Source of the DNA: Roseicyclus sp965662675
GTDB taxonomy: Bacteria; Pseudomonadota; Alphaproteobacteria; Rhodobacterales; Rhodobacteraceae
Assembly (NCBI RefSeq): GCF_965662675.1
Contig: NZ_CBFIIK010000114.1
Span: 1 to 8,480, forward strand
Reading direction: 5' to 3'
DNA: 8,480 nucleotides
Shown here: piece by piece, positions 1 through 5,737 of the stretch
How the letters are laid out: each line of letters starts with the position of its first letter
Numbering within the stretch: position 1 is the stretch's first letter
Notes under the pieces: model-generated
The model's database searches: none
What the model saw: the letters and a program-made list of their open reading frames with translations, nothing else
What the model was told of the DNA's origin: nothing
Translations under genes and position numbers: made by a program

Positions 1-100
1 CACCAATAGCAGGCAGATTTCATACTATTGCGAATATGTGCGCGAATGTTTTTCTATTTTCTCTTTAGATGATTTAAACCCGCGCAATAGGGAATCAGTC

Positions 101-140
101 GTTCGAAATGCGCCGCAAGGCCCGACGCGGCTACTCGAAC
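101..140. repeat. Two-tier imperfect hairpin
   Basis: An outer perfect 6-bp stem pairs GTTCGA (101-106) with TCGAAC (135-140). An inner 5-bp G/C stem pairs GCCGC (112-116) with GCGGC (127-131) across a 10-base loop. The tiers are separated by an internal loop of 5 and 3 bases. It lies ~110 bp upstream of the integrase start. Role unknown; a protein-binding site or RNA structure are both possible. Confidence 0.45.
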
Positions 141-167
141 AGATTGTCATGGCCCGTGGTTTTCTGC

Positions 168-200
168 CCGCCGGTTTTTGGGGGCCGACAAAAATGGCGG
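168..200. repeat. Imperfect inverted repeat upstream of the integrase
   Basis: CCGCC (168-172) pairs with GGCGG (196-200), and TTTTT (175-179) pairs with AAAAA (190-194), around a 10-base loop (180-189). GG on the left faces a single T on the right, so the stem is 10 bp plus a possible G-T pair and one bulge. It ends ~50 bp before the integrase start and could act in the leader RNA or as a binding site. It does not look like a standard terminator, because no T-run follows the right arm. Confidence 0.4.
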
Positions 201-251
201 AATTGAAGCCAGACGAAAAGATAACGCGCGATGCGCAAAAGGGGGTGCGCC

Positions 252-1208
252 GTGGATATGTCTGAACCAACGCATGACAGCGTGATTCGCGGTTTCGCCT
301 TTTGCGAGGCGGCGCCGACGCTGAACGCGTTTTTCGATGACCACTACTACCCCCATGTCGCGGCCACGACGCGTGGGCATCGGCACACGCTTTTGACCTA
401 TGACAAGCATCTGCGCGACACGCTCGGCCCTTTGGGTTGGGGCGAGCTGACGCCGCTTTCAGTCAATGCATGGCTGCGGCGACAGGTGCAGGCGGGGCTG
501 AAGAACACCACGATCAACAAGCATATCTTCCTCGTGAACCGCCTGTTTCGCACCGTCCGCGACTGGGGCGCGCTGCCCGAAGGGGCGAATGCGCCGCCCT
601 ACCTGCGCAAGCTGCCCACGGGGGATTACCGCCAGCGCTTCCTCTCGCAGGCCGAGATCGGGCGGTTGCTGCACGAATGTGACCGGATCAACCACCCCTA
701 TTTGTCGCTGTTCATCCGCTTCTTGCTGCTGACGGGTGCCCGCAAAAGCGAAGCGCGCACGGCCCGCTGGTGCGATATGGATCTGGTGGCGGGGCATTGG
801 CGGGTGCCGATCTCGAAAAACGGGCGCTCGCGCCGGATCATGCTGAGTGCCGCCGCGATCACCGTGCTGGAGGCCACAAGGGCGCGTACCCGCGAATTGG
901 GCCAGCCCGTCGGGCCAGAGCACTACATCTTCATCAACCCGCGCACCGGCACCTGTTACAACGGGTTCCACATCGCCTATTTCAAAGCCCGGGATGCGGC
1001 GGGCCTTTCCGAAGTGCGCATCCACGATCTGCGCCACACCTATGCCAGCTTGCTGATCAACAATGGCGTCAGCCTTTACGAGGTGCAGGAATTGCTCGGC
1101 CATTCCTCATCCGCGATGACGCAGCGCTACGCACATCTGCAGCCCAACCAGCTGCGCAGCCGGACCGAGATCGTCAGCCGGATTGTCGATGCAGGCTTGC
1201 GATTCTGA
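252..1208 (+). CDS. Tyrosine recombinase/integrase
   Basis: Site-specific DNA recombinase of the lambda-integrase (tyrosine) family. From the GTG at 252 it is 318 residues. An N-terminal SAM-like core-binding domain occupies about residues 23-105 and the catalytic domain about 128-310. All catalytic residues are present: Arg164 in LTGARKSEA, Lys189 in ISKNGR, His258 and Arg261 in HDLRHTYAS, His284 in LLGHSS, and the nucleophile Tyr293 in TQRYAHL, so the enzyme looks active. I prefer GTG 252 because AGGGGG (240-245) lies 6 bases upstream. ATG 231 or ATG 258 are alternatives (325 or 316 residues). At this size it is a compact phage/island integrase rather than a ~400-residue P4 type; XerC/XerD is unlikely given the tRNA context. 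The tRNA-Lys gene 21 bp past the stop is the likely integration target (inference). No excisionase gene is visible beside it. Confidence 0.93.
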   Translation: MDMSEPTHDSVIRGFAFCEAAPTLNAFFDDHYYPHVAATTRGHRHTLLTYDKHLRDTLGPLGWGELTPLSVNAWLRRQVQAGLKNTTINKHIFLVNRLFRTVRDWGALPEGANAPPYLRKLPTGDYRQRFLSQAEIGRLLHECDRINHPYLSLFIRFLLLTGARKSEARTARWCDMDLVAGHWRVPISKNGRSRRIMLSAAAITVLEATRARTRELGQPVGPEHYIFINPRTGTCYNGFHIAYFKARDAAGLSEVRIHDLRHTYASLLINNGVSLYEVQELLGHSSSAMTQRYAHLQPNQLRSRTEIVSRIVDAGLRF

Positions 1209-1229
1209 GGATGAAACCGAGGGAGGAAA

Positions 1230-1305
1230 TGGTGAGCCCGACAGGATTCGAACCTGTGACCAATTGATTAAAAGTCAACTGCTCTACCAACTGAGCTACG
1301 GGCCC
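1230..1305 (-). tRNA. tRNA-Lys (anticodon UUU)
   Basis: Read on the minus strand, the 76 bases fold as a complete tRNA. The acceptor stem GGGCCCG pairs with CGGGCTC (one G-U at position 2). The D-arm contains AGCTCAGTTGGTAGAGC. The anticodon stem TTGA/TCAA closes the loop CTTTTAA, giving anticodon TTT, which reads AAA and AAG lysine codons. The T-loop is TTCGAAT. Discriminator A and CCA are encoded in the DNA. U36 and A37 fit the t6A37 modification expected in tRNAs reading ANN codons. The gene is intact although an integrase lies directly downstream of its 3' end, as expected when an element restores its tRNA target. Confidence 0.97.
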
Positions 1306-1319
1306 ACTCAGAGGCGCGT

Positions 1320-1347
1320 ACCTAAGGTCGGGCCAAAGACTCGTCAA
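1320..1347 (-). promoter_or_regulatory. Candidate promoter of tRNA-Lys
   Basis: On the minus strand a good -35 box TTGACG (1347-1342) is followed after 16 bp by a poor -10 match TTAGGT (1325-1320). Transcription would begin about 8 bases before the mature tRNA, a normal leader length. The 68 bp between the tRNA and dapF must hold divergent promoters for both; I see no clear consensus for the dapF direction. Confidence 0.4.
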
Positions 1348-1373
1348 GCCAAAAACCGGGGTGGGGGATTTCC

Positions 1374-2243
1374 ATGTTTGCGCGTCAAGCGTATATGGCG
1401 CGGATGGTAGATGCGATGCCCCTTTCCGGCCTGCCCTTTCTCAAGATGCATGGGCTTGGCAACGACTTCGTCGTGATCGACGCGCGTGCCGGGCTGGCCC
1501 CTGTCGGCGCGGCGCTGGCGCGCGCGGTGGCTGATCGTCACCGGGGCGTGGGATTTGACCAGTTGGCGGTGATCGAAGATGACGCCGAGGCCGACCTGCG
1601 GCTGACCTTTTGGAACGCGGACGGCTCGCTTTCGGCGGCCTGCGGCAACGCCACGCGCTGCATCGCGCGGCACGAGATGGACCAGCGCAGTGTCGCAGCG
1701 CTGACGCTCAGAACCGAGCGGGGGGTGTTGCACGCCGTCGATGCGGGCGATGGCCTGACCGCGGTTAATATGGGCCATCCGATGACCGATTGGGCCGACA
1801 TCCCGCTGGCAGAGGCGATGGACACGCTGCATCTGCCTATACCGGGCGATCCCGTCGCCACCGGCATGGGCAACCCGCATTGCAGCTTTTTCATCGAAGA
1901 GGCCGAAGCAGTGGACCTTGTCAGTGAAGGTGCGCGGATCGAGCATCACCCGCTCTTCCCCGCGCGCACCAATGTGCAATTCGCCCATTTGGTCGGGCCT
2001 GATCACCTGCGCATGCGGGTCTGGGAACGGGGCGCGGGTGTGACGCTGGCCTCTGGTTCCTCTTCCTGCGCGGTGGCGGTGGCCGCAGCACGGCGCGGGC
2101 TGACGGGGCGCAAGGTTCGGATCACGCTCGATGGCGGCGATATCTGGATCGATTGGCGCGATGACGGTGTCTGGATGACCGGGCCCACGGCCACGGTGTT
2201 TTCCGGCGTTCTGACGCCCGAATGGCTGGCATCGGTTCGATGA
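1374..2243 (+). CDS. dapF: Diaminopimelate epimerase (second catalytic Cys replaced by Ser)
   Basis: DapF is a cytoplasmic, cofactor-independent enzyme that converts LL- to meso-diaminopimelate for lysine and peptidoglycan synthesis. The family opening FLKMHGLGNDF is at residues 22-32. The first catalytic loop, AACGNATRC, carries Cys90. Substrate-binding positions of the family are kept: Asn30, Asn81 in WNADGS, Asn167 in GNPH, Asn200 in RTNV, and Glu218-Arg219 in WERGAG. The second catalytic loop, normally ETxACGSGA, reads VTLASGSSS, so Ser227 (TCT, 2052-2054) stands where the family has its second catalytic Cys. A cysteine does occur five residues later (Cys232). At 289 residues it is slightly longer than usual. 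ATG 1374 has GGGGGA five bases upstream, but ATG 1416, giving MPLSGLPFLKMHG, fits family N-termini better. It overlaps mtaB by 4 bp and appears to lead the operon. Family assignment is firm; activity is less certain. Confidence 0.93.
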   Translation: MFARQAYMARMVDAMPLSGLPFLKMHGLGNDFVVIDARAGLAPVGAALARAVADRHRGVGFDQLAVIEDDAEADLRLTFWNADGSLSAACGNATRCIARHEMDQRSVAALTLRTERGVLHAVDAGDGLTAVNMGHPMTDWADIPLAEAMDTLHLPIPGDPVATGMGNPHCSFFIEEAEAVDLVSEGARIEHHPLFPARTNVQFAHLVGPDHLRMRVWERGAGVTLASGSSSCAVAVAAARRGLTGRKVRITLDGGDIWIDWRDDGVWMTGPTATVFSGVLTPEWLASVR

Positions 2244-3499
2244 GTGCCAAGCCGCCTGTCTTTCACACATTGGGTTGCCGCCTGAACGCCTATGAGACCG
2301 AGGCGATGCGCGAGATGACGGCGGGCGCGGGGCTGTCGGGTCTGGTGATCGTCAACACCTGCGCCGTGACGGCCGAGGCGGTGCGCAAGGCGCGGCAGGA
2401 TATCCGCCGCCTGCGCCGACAGCACCCCGACGCCACGCTGGTCGTCACCGGCTGCGCCGCCCAGACCGAGCCCGAAACCTTTGCCGCCATGCCCGAGGTC
2501 GACCGGGTGATCGGCAACACCGAAAAGATGCAGGCCGGAACATGGGCCGCGATGGCCGCCGATTTTGTGGGGCAGACCGAGCGGGTGCAGGTCGATGACA
2601 TCATGTCGGTCACGGAAACGGCGGGCCATTTGATCGATGGGTTTGGCACCCGCGCGCGCGCCTATGTGCAGGTCCAGAACGGCTGTGATCACCGCTGCAC
2701 TTTCTGCATCATCCCCTTTGGTCGTGGCAATTCGCGCAGCGTGCCTGCAGGCGTCGTCGTCGATCAGATCAAGCGGCTGGTGGATCGCGGCTACAACGAG
2801 GTGGTCTTGACCGGCGTCGATCTGACAAGCTGGGGGGCCGATCTGCCCGGCACGCCGCGCCTTGGCGATCTGGTGATGCGGATCTTGCGGCTGGTGCCCG
2901 ATCTTGCGCGCCTGCGGATCAGTTCGATCGATTCCATCGAGGCCGACGAGAACCTGATGCAGGCCATCGCGACCGAGCCGCGCCTGATGCCGCATCTGCA
3001 CCTTTCGCTCCAACATGGCGACGATCTGATCCTAAAGCGGATGAAGCGCCGCCATCTGCGCGATGATGCGATCCGGTTTTGCGAAGATGCGCGGCGGCTT
3101 CGCCCCGACATGGTCTTTGGCGCCGACATCATCGCGGGCTTTCCGACCGAGGCAGAGGTCGCGTTCGAAAATTCGCTGAAGCTTGTGGTGGAGTGCGGGC
3201 TGACATGGCTGCATGTCTTCCCCTATTCGCCCCGCCCCGGCACCCCCGCCGCCCGCATGCCGCAAGTGGCGGGTGCTGCGATCAAGGCGCGCGCCGCGCG
3301 GCTGCGCGATGCTGGGGCCGCGCGGGTGGCTGCCCATCTGGCGGCACAAACGGGCAAGACCCATCGCATCTTGATGGAAAACCCCCGCATGGGCCGGACC
3401 GAACAATTCACCGAAGTTGATTTCCGCGCCGATCAGCCCGAAGGGGCGATCATCACCGCGCGCATCACGGGGCATGCGGGCGCGCGCCTTACCGCCTGA
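2240..3499 (+). CDS. mtaB: tRNA t6A37 methylthiotransferase MtaB
   Basis: Radical-SAM enzyme that adds a methylthio group to C2 of t6A37, giving ms2t6A37 next to the anticodon of ANN-decoding tRNAs. In the 419-residue product the N-terminal UPF0004 domain (about 5-110) holds three cysteines for the auxiliary 4Fe-4S cluster: Cys13 in TLGCRLNAYE, Cys41 in NTCAVT and Cys72 in TGCAAQ. The radical-SAM CxxxCxxC is Cys149, Cys153, Cys156 in CDHRCTFC. A C-terminal TRAM-like RNA-binding segment spans about 372-419. LGCRLNAYE and the IIPFGRGNSRS segment favour MtaB over MiaB or RimO. ATG 2240 is chosen because it overlaps the dapF stop as ATGA, implying translational coupling; an in-frame ATG at 2222 lies further inside dapF. 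The tRNA-Lys(UUU) in this window is a likely substrate by analogy with Bacillus subtilis. Confidence 0.94.
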   Translation: MSAKPPVFHTLGCRLNAYETEAMREMTAGAGLSGLVIVNTCAVTAEAVRKARQDIRRLRRQHPDATLVVTGCAAQTEPETFAAMPEVDRVIGNTEKMQAGTWAAMAADFVGQTERVQVDDIMSVTETAGHLIDGFGTRARAYVQVQNGCDHRCTFCIIPFGRGNSRSVPAGVVVDQIKRLVDRGYNEVVLTGVDLTSWGADLPGTPRLGDLVMRILRLVPDLARLRISSIDSIEADENLMQAIATEPRLMPHLHLSLQHGDDLILKRMKRRHLRDDAIRFCEDARRLRPDMVFGADIIAGFPTEAEVAFENSLKLVVECGLTWLHVFPYSPRPGTPAARMPQVAGAAIKARAARLRDAGAARVAAHLAAQTGKTHRILMENPRMGRTEQFTEVDFRADQPEGAIITARITGHAGARLTA

Positions 3500-3514
3500 G
3501 CAAAGGGAAAACCC

Positions 3515-4168
3515 ATGCATCCAAACCCGGCTTTCCGCACCGAGGCTGCCGCGCTGAACCTCGCTTTCGCGCGCACGCGCGGTTTCGGCACGCTGTGCGT
3601 GAACGGCGATCAGGGGCCGATGCTGTCGCATGTGCCGTTCTGGCTGAACGCAGATGCCACGGGGGGCGAATTGCATCTGGTCCGCTCCAACCCCATCGCG
3701 CGGGCGGTGACAGGGCCGACGCCTGCGGTCATCGCTGTGATGGGGCCCGATGGCTATATCTCGCCCGATTGGTATGGCGACCCGGCGCAGGTGCCTACAT
3801 GGAATTACGTCGCGGTGCATCTGCGCGGGCATCTGGAACCCGCCGATCCCGACACCATGCGCCGCCATCTCGATCGGGTTTCCGCCGATTTCGAGGATCG
3901 CTTGGCCCCCAAGAAACCTTGGACCGTCGACAAGATGCCGGAGGAGGCGTTGTTGCGGATGATGCGCGGTATCTTGCCGTTCCGCTTCACGCTTGAGACG
4001 GTCGAAGGGACATGGAAGCTGAACCAGAACAAGACGGAACCCGCGCGTCTGGGCGCGGCGCAAGCGGTGCGCACCTCACCCATCGGGCATGAGGTCGACA
4101 CGCTGGCGCGCCTGATGCGTGATGGCCCGCCCGCGATGGACAGCGACACGCCCTTCCCCTATCTCTAG
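3515..4168 (+). CDS. PaiB-like FMN-binding protein
   Basis: Member of the PaiB / 'FMN-binding negative transcriptional regulator' family, which has a split-barrel flavin-binding fold. The 217 residues carry the family signatures SHVPFWL (38-44), HLVRSNP (54-60), YISPDWYG (81-88), VPTWNY (93-98), VHLRG (101-105) and KLNQNK (168-173). PaiB of Bacillus is linked to repression of sporulation and protease genes. There is no helix-turn-helix here, so regulation should not be assumed in this organism; an FMN- or heme-handling role is equally possible. It starts 15 bp after mtaB with AAAGGGAAA as ribosome binding site. No signal peptide or membrane segment is visible. The family call is confident; the biological role is open. 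Confidence 0.88.
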   Translation: MHPNPAFRTEAAALNLAFARTRGFGTLCVNGDQGPMLSHVPFWLNADATGGELHLVRSNPIARAVTGPTPAVIAVMGPDGYISPDWYGDPAQVPTWNYVAVHLRGHLEPADPDTMRRHLDRVSADFEDRLAPKKPWTVDKMPEEALLRMMRGILPFRFTLETVEGTWKLNQNKTEPARLGAAQAVRTSPIGHEVDTLARLMRDGPPAMDSDTPFPYL

Positions 4169-4199
4169 GCCAACATTCAGCCGCAAGGGAGGTTGCGCC

Positions 4200-4481
4200 T
4201 TGGCCCTACCACTCGCCCCGATTGCCGGTGCCCTTCTGCGCTATGGCGCGGTCGCGGCCATTGCCTATGCCGCCGCGAACCGTGCGCGGCCAAGGCGTCT
4301 TGACCCTGAGACCGAGGCCGCAATGGACCAGATGCCCGAAGGCGCGGCCATCGGCCATGCGCCGGGCCAGTTGAACGCGACGGGCCGTTGGCGGCGTCAA
4401 CTTCGCCTTGGGCCGCACGGACCCGGCATGGAAATCGATCTTTCCGCCATTGGGCGGTTTCGCATCAGGAAAACAGCATGA
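4200..4481 (+). CDS. Small membrane-anchored protein, function unknown
   Basis: A 93-residue product I do not recognise. The start is set by a strong ribosome binding site AAGGGAGG (4185-4192) seven bases before a TTG at 4200; the in-frame ATG at 4119 would lie inside the preceding gene and lacks this site. Residues ~2-28 are hydrophobic and rich in Ala/Leu, followed by positively charged RARPRR, which fits one N-terminal transmembrane helix or signal anchor with the N-terminus outside or an uncleaved leader. The rest is a soluble tail of ~60 residues with an acidic stretch (PETEAAMDQMPEG) and a basic patch (GRWRRQLRL). There are no cysteines. The stop overlaps the next start as ATGA, so it is probably coupled to the glutathione S-transferase. 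Third-position G/C bias matches its neighbours, supporting a real gene. Confidence 0.75.
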   Translation: MALPLAPIAGALLRYGAVAAIAYAAANRARPRRLDPETEAAMDQMPEGAAIGHAPGQLNATGRWRRQLRLGPHGPGMEIDLSAIGRFRIRKTA

Positions 4482-5083
4482 CGATGGAACTTTTGGGCTC
4501 GCCCGCTTCACCCTTCGTGCGCAAGGTCTGCGTGATGATGGCCGAGGCGGGGATCACCGATATCCCCTTTGCACAGGTCGCGGCCTCGCCCTTGGGGGGT
4601 GAGGATCGGCTGAACGCCGCCAACCCCTTGGGCAAGATCCCTGCTTTGACACGCCCCGAGGCGCCGACGCTTTACGACAGTCGCGTGATCACCCGCTATC
4701 TGGATGCGACATACGAGGCCGGGCTCTATCCCGCGGCGCGGCTATGGGATGTACTTACCATCGAGGCGACCGCCGATGGTATCATGGATGCCGCCGTGAA
4801 CCTGACCTATGAAAAGCGGTTCCGCCCCACCGAGATCCAGTTCGCCCCGTGGATGGACGGCCAATGGGCCAAGATCGCCCGCGCGCTGGATACGCTGGAG
4901 GGGCAGTGGCTTTCCCATCTGAACGGCCCACTGGATATGGGCCAGATCGCGGTCGGATCGGCATTGGGCTATCTCGACTTCCGCCATGATGATCGCGGCT
5001 GGCGCAATGGGCGCGATCAGCTTGCCGCGTGGTATGCCGGTTTCGCCGCCCGCCCCGCGATGGTCGCGACCGCCCCGGCATGA
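4478..5083 (+). CDS. Glutathione S-transferase family protein
   Basis: Cytosolic-type GST of 201 residues. The thioredoxin-like N-terminal domain (about 1-78) opens with ELLGSPASPFVRKV; Ser11 in SPASPF is the likely glutathione-activating residue. NPLGKIPAL (49-57) carries the conserved cis-proline, and DSRVI (67-71) is the gamma-glutamyl-binding turn. The all-helical C-terminal domain includes QIAVGSALGYLDFR (156-169), typical of the bacterial YibF-like subgroup. Such enzymes conjugate glutathione to electrophiles or reduce peroxides and disulfides; the substrate here cannot be read from sequence. ATG 4478 overlaps the preceding stop as ATGA (a second ATG lies at 4484), and its own stop overlaps the next start in the same way. 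Confidence 0.9.
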   Translation: MTMELLGSPASPFVRKVCVMMAEAGITDIPFAQVAASPLGGEDRLNAANPLGKIPALTRPEAPTLYDSRVITRYLDATYEAGLYPAARLWDVLTIEATADGIMDAAVNLTYEKRFRPTEIQFAPWMDGQWAKIARALDTLEGQWLSHLNGPLDMGQIAVGSALGYLDFRHDDRGWRNGRDQLAAWYAGFAARPAMVATAPA

Positions 5084-5505
5084 GGATCACCGAGGCCCGG
5101 ACAAAGGCCGCGCGCGCGGCCTGCTTCGCGGTGCGCCGCGCGGTCTTCATCGCCGAGCAGAACATCCCCGAGGTCGAGGAATGGGACGCGCTTGACGAAA
5201 GCTGCACCCATTTCTTGGCCGAGGACGACAGCGGCCCCTTGGGCTGCGCCCGGCTGATCGCGATGGGCAACACCGCCAAGATCGGCCGCGTCGCGGTAAT
5301 GGCGCAGGCGCGCGGCGCGGGGCTTGGCCGGGCGATCATGTTGCATGTGATGGCGGCGGCACGCGCGGCGGGGTTTGCCCAAGCCATGCTCGAAGCGCAG
5401 CTTTACGTCATTCCCTTTTACGAAGCCTTGGGTTTCGTCGCCGAGGGGCCGGAATATGACGACGGTTCGGGGATTTTGCACCGGGTCATGCGCCGCGCAC
5501 TTTGA
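5080..5505 (+). CDS. GNAT family N-acetyltransferase, ElaA/YjcF-like
   Basis: Acetyl-CoA-dependent N-acetyltransferase of 141 residues. The N-terminal part VRRAVFIAEQNIP (18-30) followed by EEWDALDESCTHFL (33-46) resembles the ElaA/YjcF subgroup. The acetyl-CoA pyrophosphate loop is QARGAGLG (76-83), after the central strand KIGRVAVM (67-74). The C-terminal motif B region is YVIPFYEALGFVAEG (109-123). The acceptor substrate is unknown. The ATG at 5080 overlaps the GST stop as ATGA and has no clear ribosome binding site of its own, so translation probably depends on coupling. It is the last gene of the run that begins with dapF; a 251-bp gap follows. Confidence 0.9.
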   Translation: MRITEARTKAARAACFAVRRAVFIAEQNIPEVEEWDALDESCTHFLAEDDSGPLGCARLIAMGNTAKIGRVAVMAQARGAGLGRAIMLHVMAAARAAGFAQAMLEAQLYVIPFYEALGFVAEGPEYDDGSGILHRVMRRAL

Positions 5506-5640
5506 AACCGCGCACCCGGCCTGCGGGCGGTCGCCCCAAAGTGATATCGCTGAGGTTGTGGAACGCGGCCCAATGGCGGGAAAATGCTGGCAAAGCTGCG
5601 ACATTTCGGCGTAGATGCGCGCGTTTGTCCGCTGGACGCC

Positions 5641-5646
5641 TATAAC
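5641..5646 (+). promoter_or_regulatory. Possible -10 box for petABC
   Basis: TATAAC matches the sigma-70 -10 consensus at five of six positions, but the hexamer 17 bp upstream (CGCGCG) is no -35 box, so an activator would be needed. A weaker alternative is TGGACG (5633-5638) with TAGACA (5656-5661), spaced 17 bp. Either would give a leader of roughly 90-105 bases that includes the hairpins before petA. Confidence 0.3.
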
Positions 5647-5672
5647 CTTAGCCCATAGACAGCGTGCCAGCC

Positions 5673-5701
5673 GGGCGCGAGGTAGAATCCTCACGCCCTT
5701 T
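5673..5701 (+). terminator. Terminator-like hairpin ahead of petA
   Basis: GGGCG-C-GAGG (5673-5682) pairs with CCTC-A-CGCCC (5689-5698): nine base pairs with one C-A mismatch and the loop TAGAAT, followed by TTT. It could end the upstream operon. If the petABC promoter lies upstream of it, it would instead be a leader hairpin or attenuator. The short T-run makes strong termination uncertain. Confidence 0.45.
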
Positions 5702-5737
5702 CGGGGTTTGAAGGTCCGGCAACCCACGGACCGAAAG
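5698..5737 (+). promoter_or_regulatory. Inverted repeats directly before the petA ribosome binding site
   Basis: GGTCCG (5713-5718) and CGGACC (5727-5732) form a perfect 6-bp stem with an 8-base loop. CTTTCGG (5698-5704) and CCGAAAG (5731-5737) form a second, partly competing 7-bp pairing. The structure ends two bases before AAGGGGAG (5739-5746). CCCTT (5696-5700) is also complementary to AAGGG of that site, so alternative folds could expose or mask it. The pairing is seen directly; any regulatory role is inference. Confidence 0.4.

Larger units (their letters stand above)
1..251. other. AT-richer leader before the integrase, no defensible gene
   Basis: The first ~110 bases are clearly richer in A and T than the rest of the window (T-runs around 49-60, ATTTAAA near 72-78). 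One + strand frame stays open from the left edge to a TGA at 263-265, overlapping the integrase start. Its third codon positions are near 50% G/C, unlike the strongly biased genes nearby, and the product is not recognisable, so I do not call it. The stretch holds a short repeat GCGAAT at 30-35 and 42-47 (12-bp period) and two imperfect hairpins at 101-140 and 168-200. A weak TTGCGA (28-33) could be a -35 box but has no convincing -10. It is most likely element DNA holding the integrase promoter and recombinase or accessory-protein sites; that role is inference. Confidence 0.5.
1..1260. mobile_element. Right end of an element integrated at tRNA-Lys (left end outside the window)
   Basis: A full-length tyrosine recombinase gene points toward, and stops 21 bp short of, the 3' end of an intact tRNA-Lys gene on the opposite strand. 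Many phages and genomic islands insert in the T-arm to CCA part of a tRNA gene, restore it, and carry their integrase next to the attachment site. By that logic the attachment core lies within about 1230-1260 and the element runs left beyond base 1. The second attachment copy and the cargo are not in view. The integrase could instead be a stranded remnant. The right limit given here is the outer edge of the presumed core, not an observed boundary. Confidence 0.4.

Noticed and set aside
64..79. CtrA-like site (TTAG...TTAAAC)
   Set aside because: The half-sites do not have the TTAA-N7-TTAA spacing; it is simply an AT-rich patch.
2..265. Plus-strand frame open from the left edge to the TGA overlapping the integrase start, and an opposing minus-strand frame at 25-270
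   Set aside because: Third-position G/C is near 50%, unlike the neighbours, the products are not recognisable, and no convincing ribosome binding site was found. A real gene ending here cannot be excluded because the left part is missing.
1183..1410. Plus-strand frames running across the tRNA gene, giving SPTGFEP or GEPDRIRTCDQL peptides
   Set aside because: These peptides are the well-known artefact of translating the antisense of a tRNA T-arm; the region is explained by tRNA-Lys.
2003..4063. Two long minus-strand frames opposite dapF, mtaB and the PaiB-like gene (337 and 343 codons)
   Set aside because: Both lie antisense to well-supported genes, show low-complexity His/Arg/Gly-rich composition and have no family resemblance.
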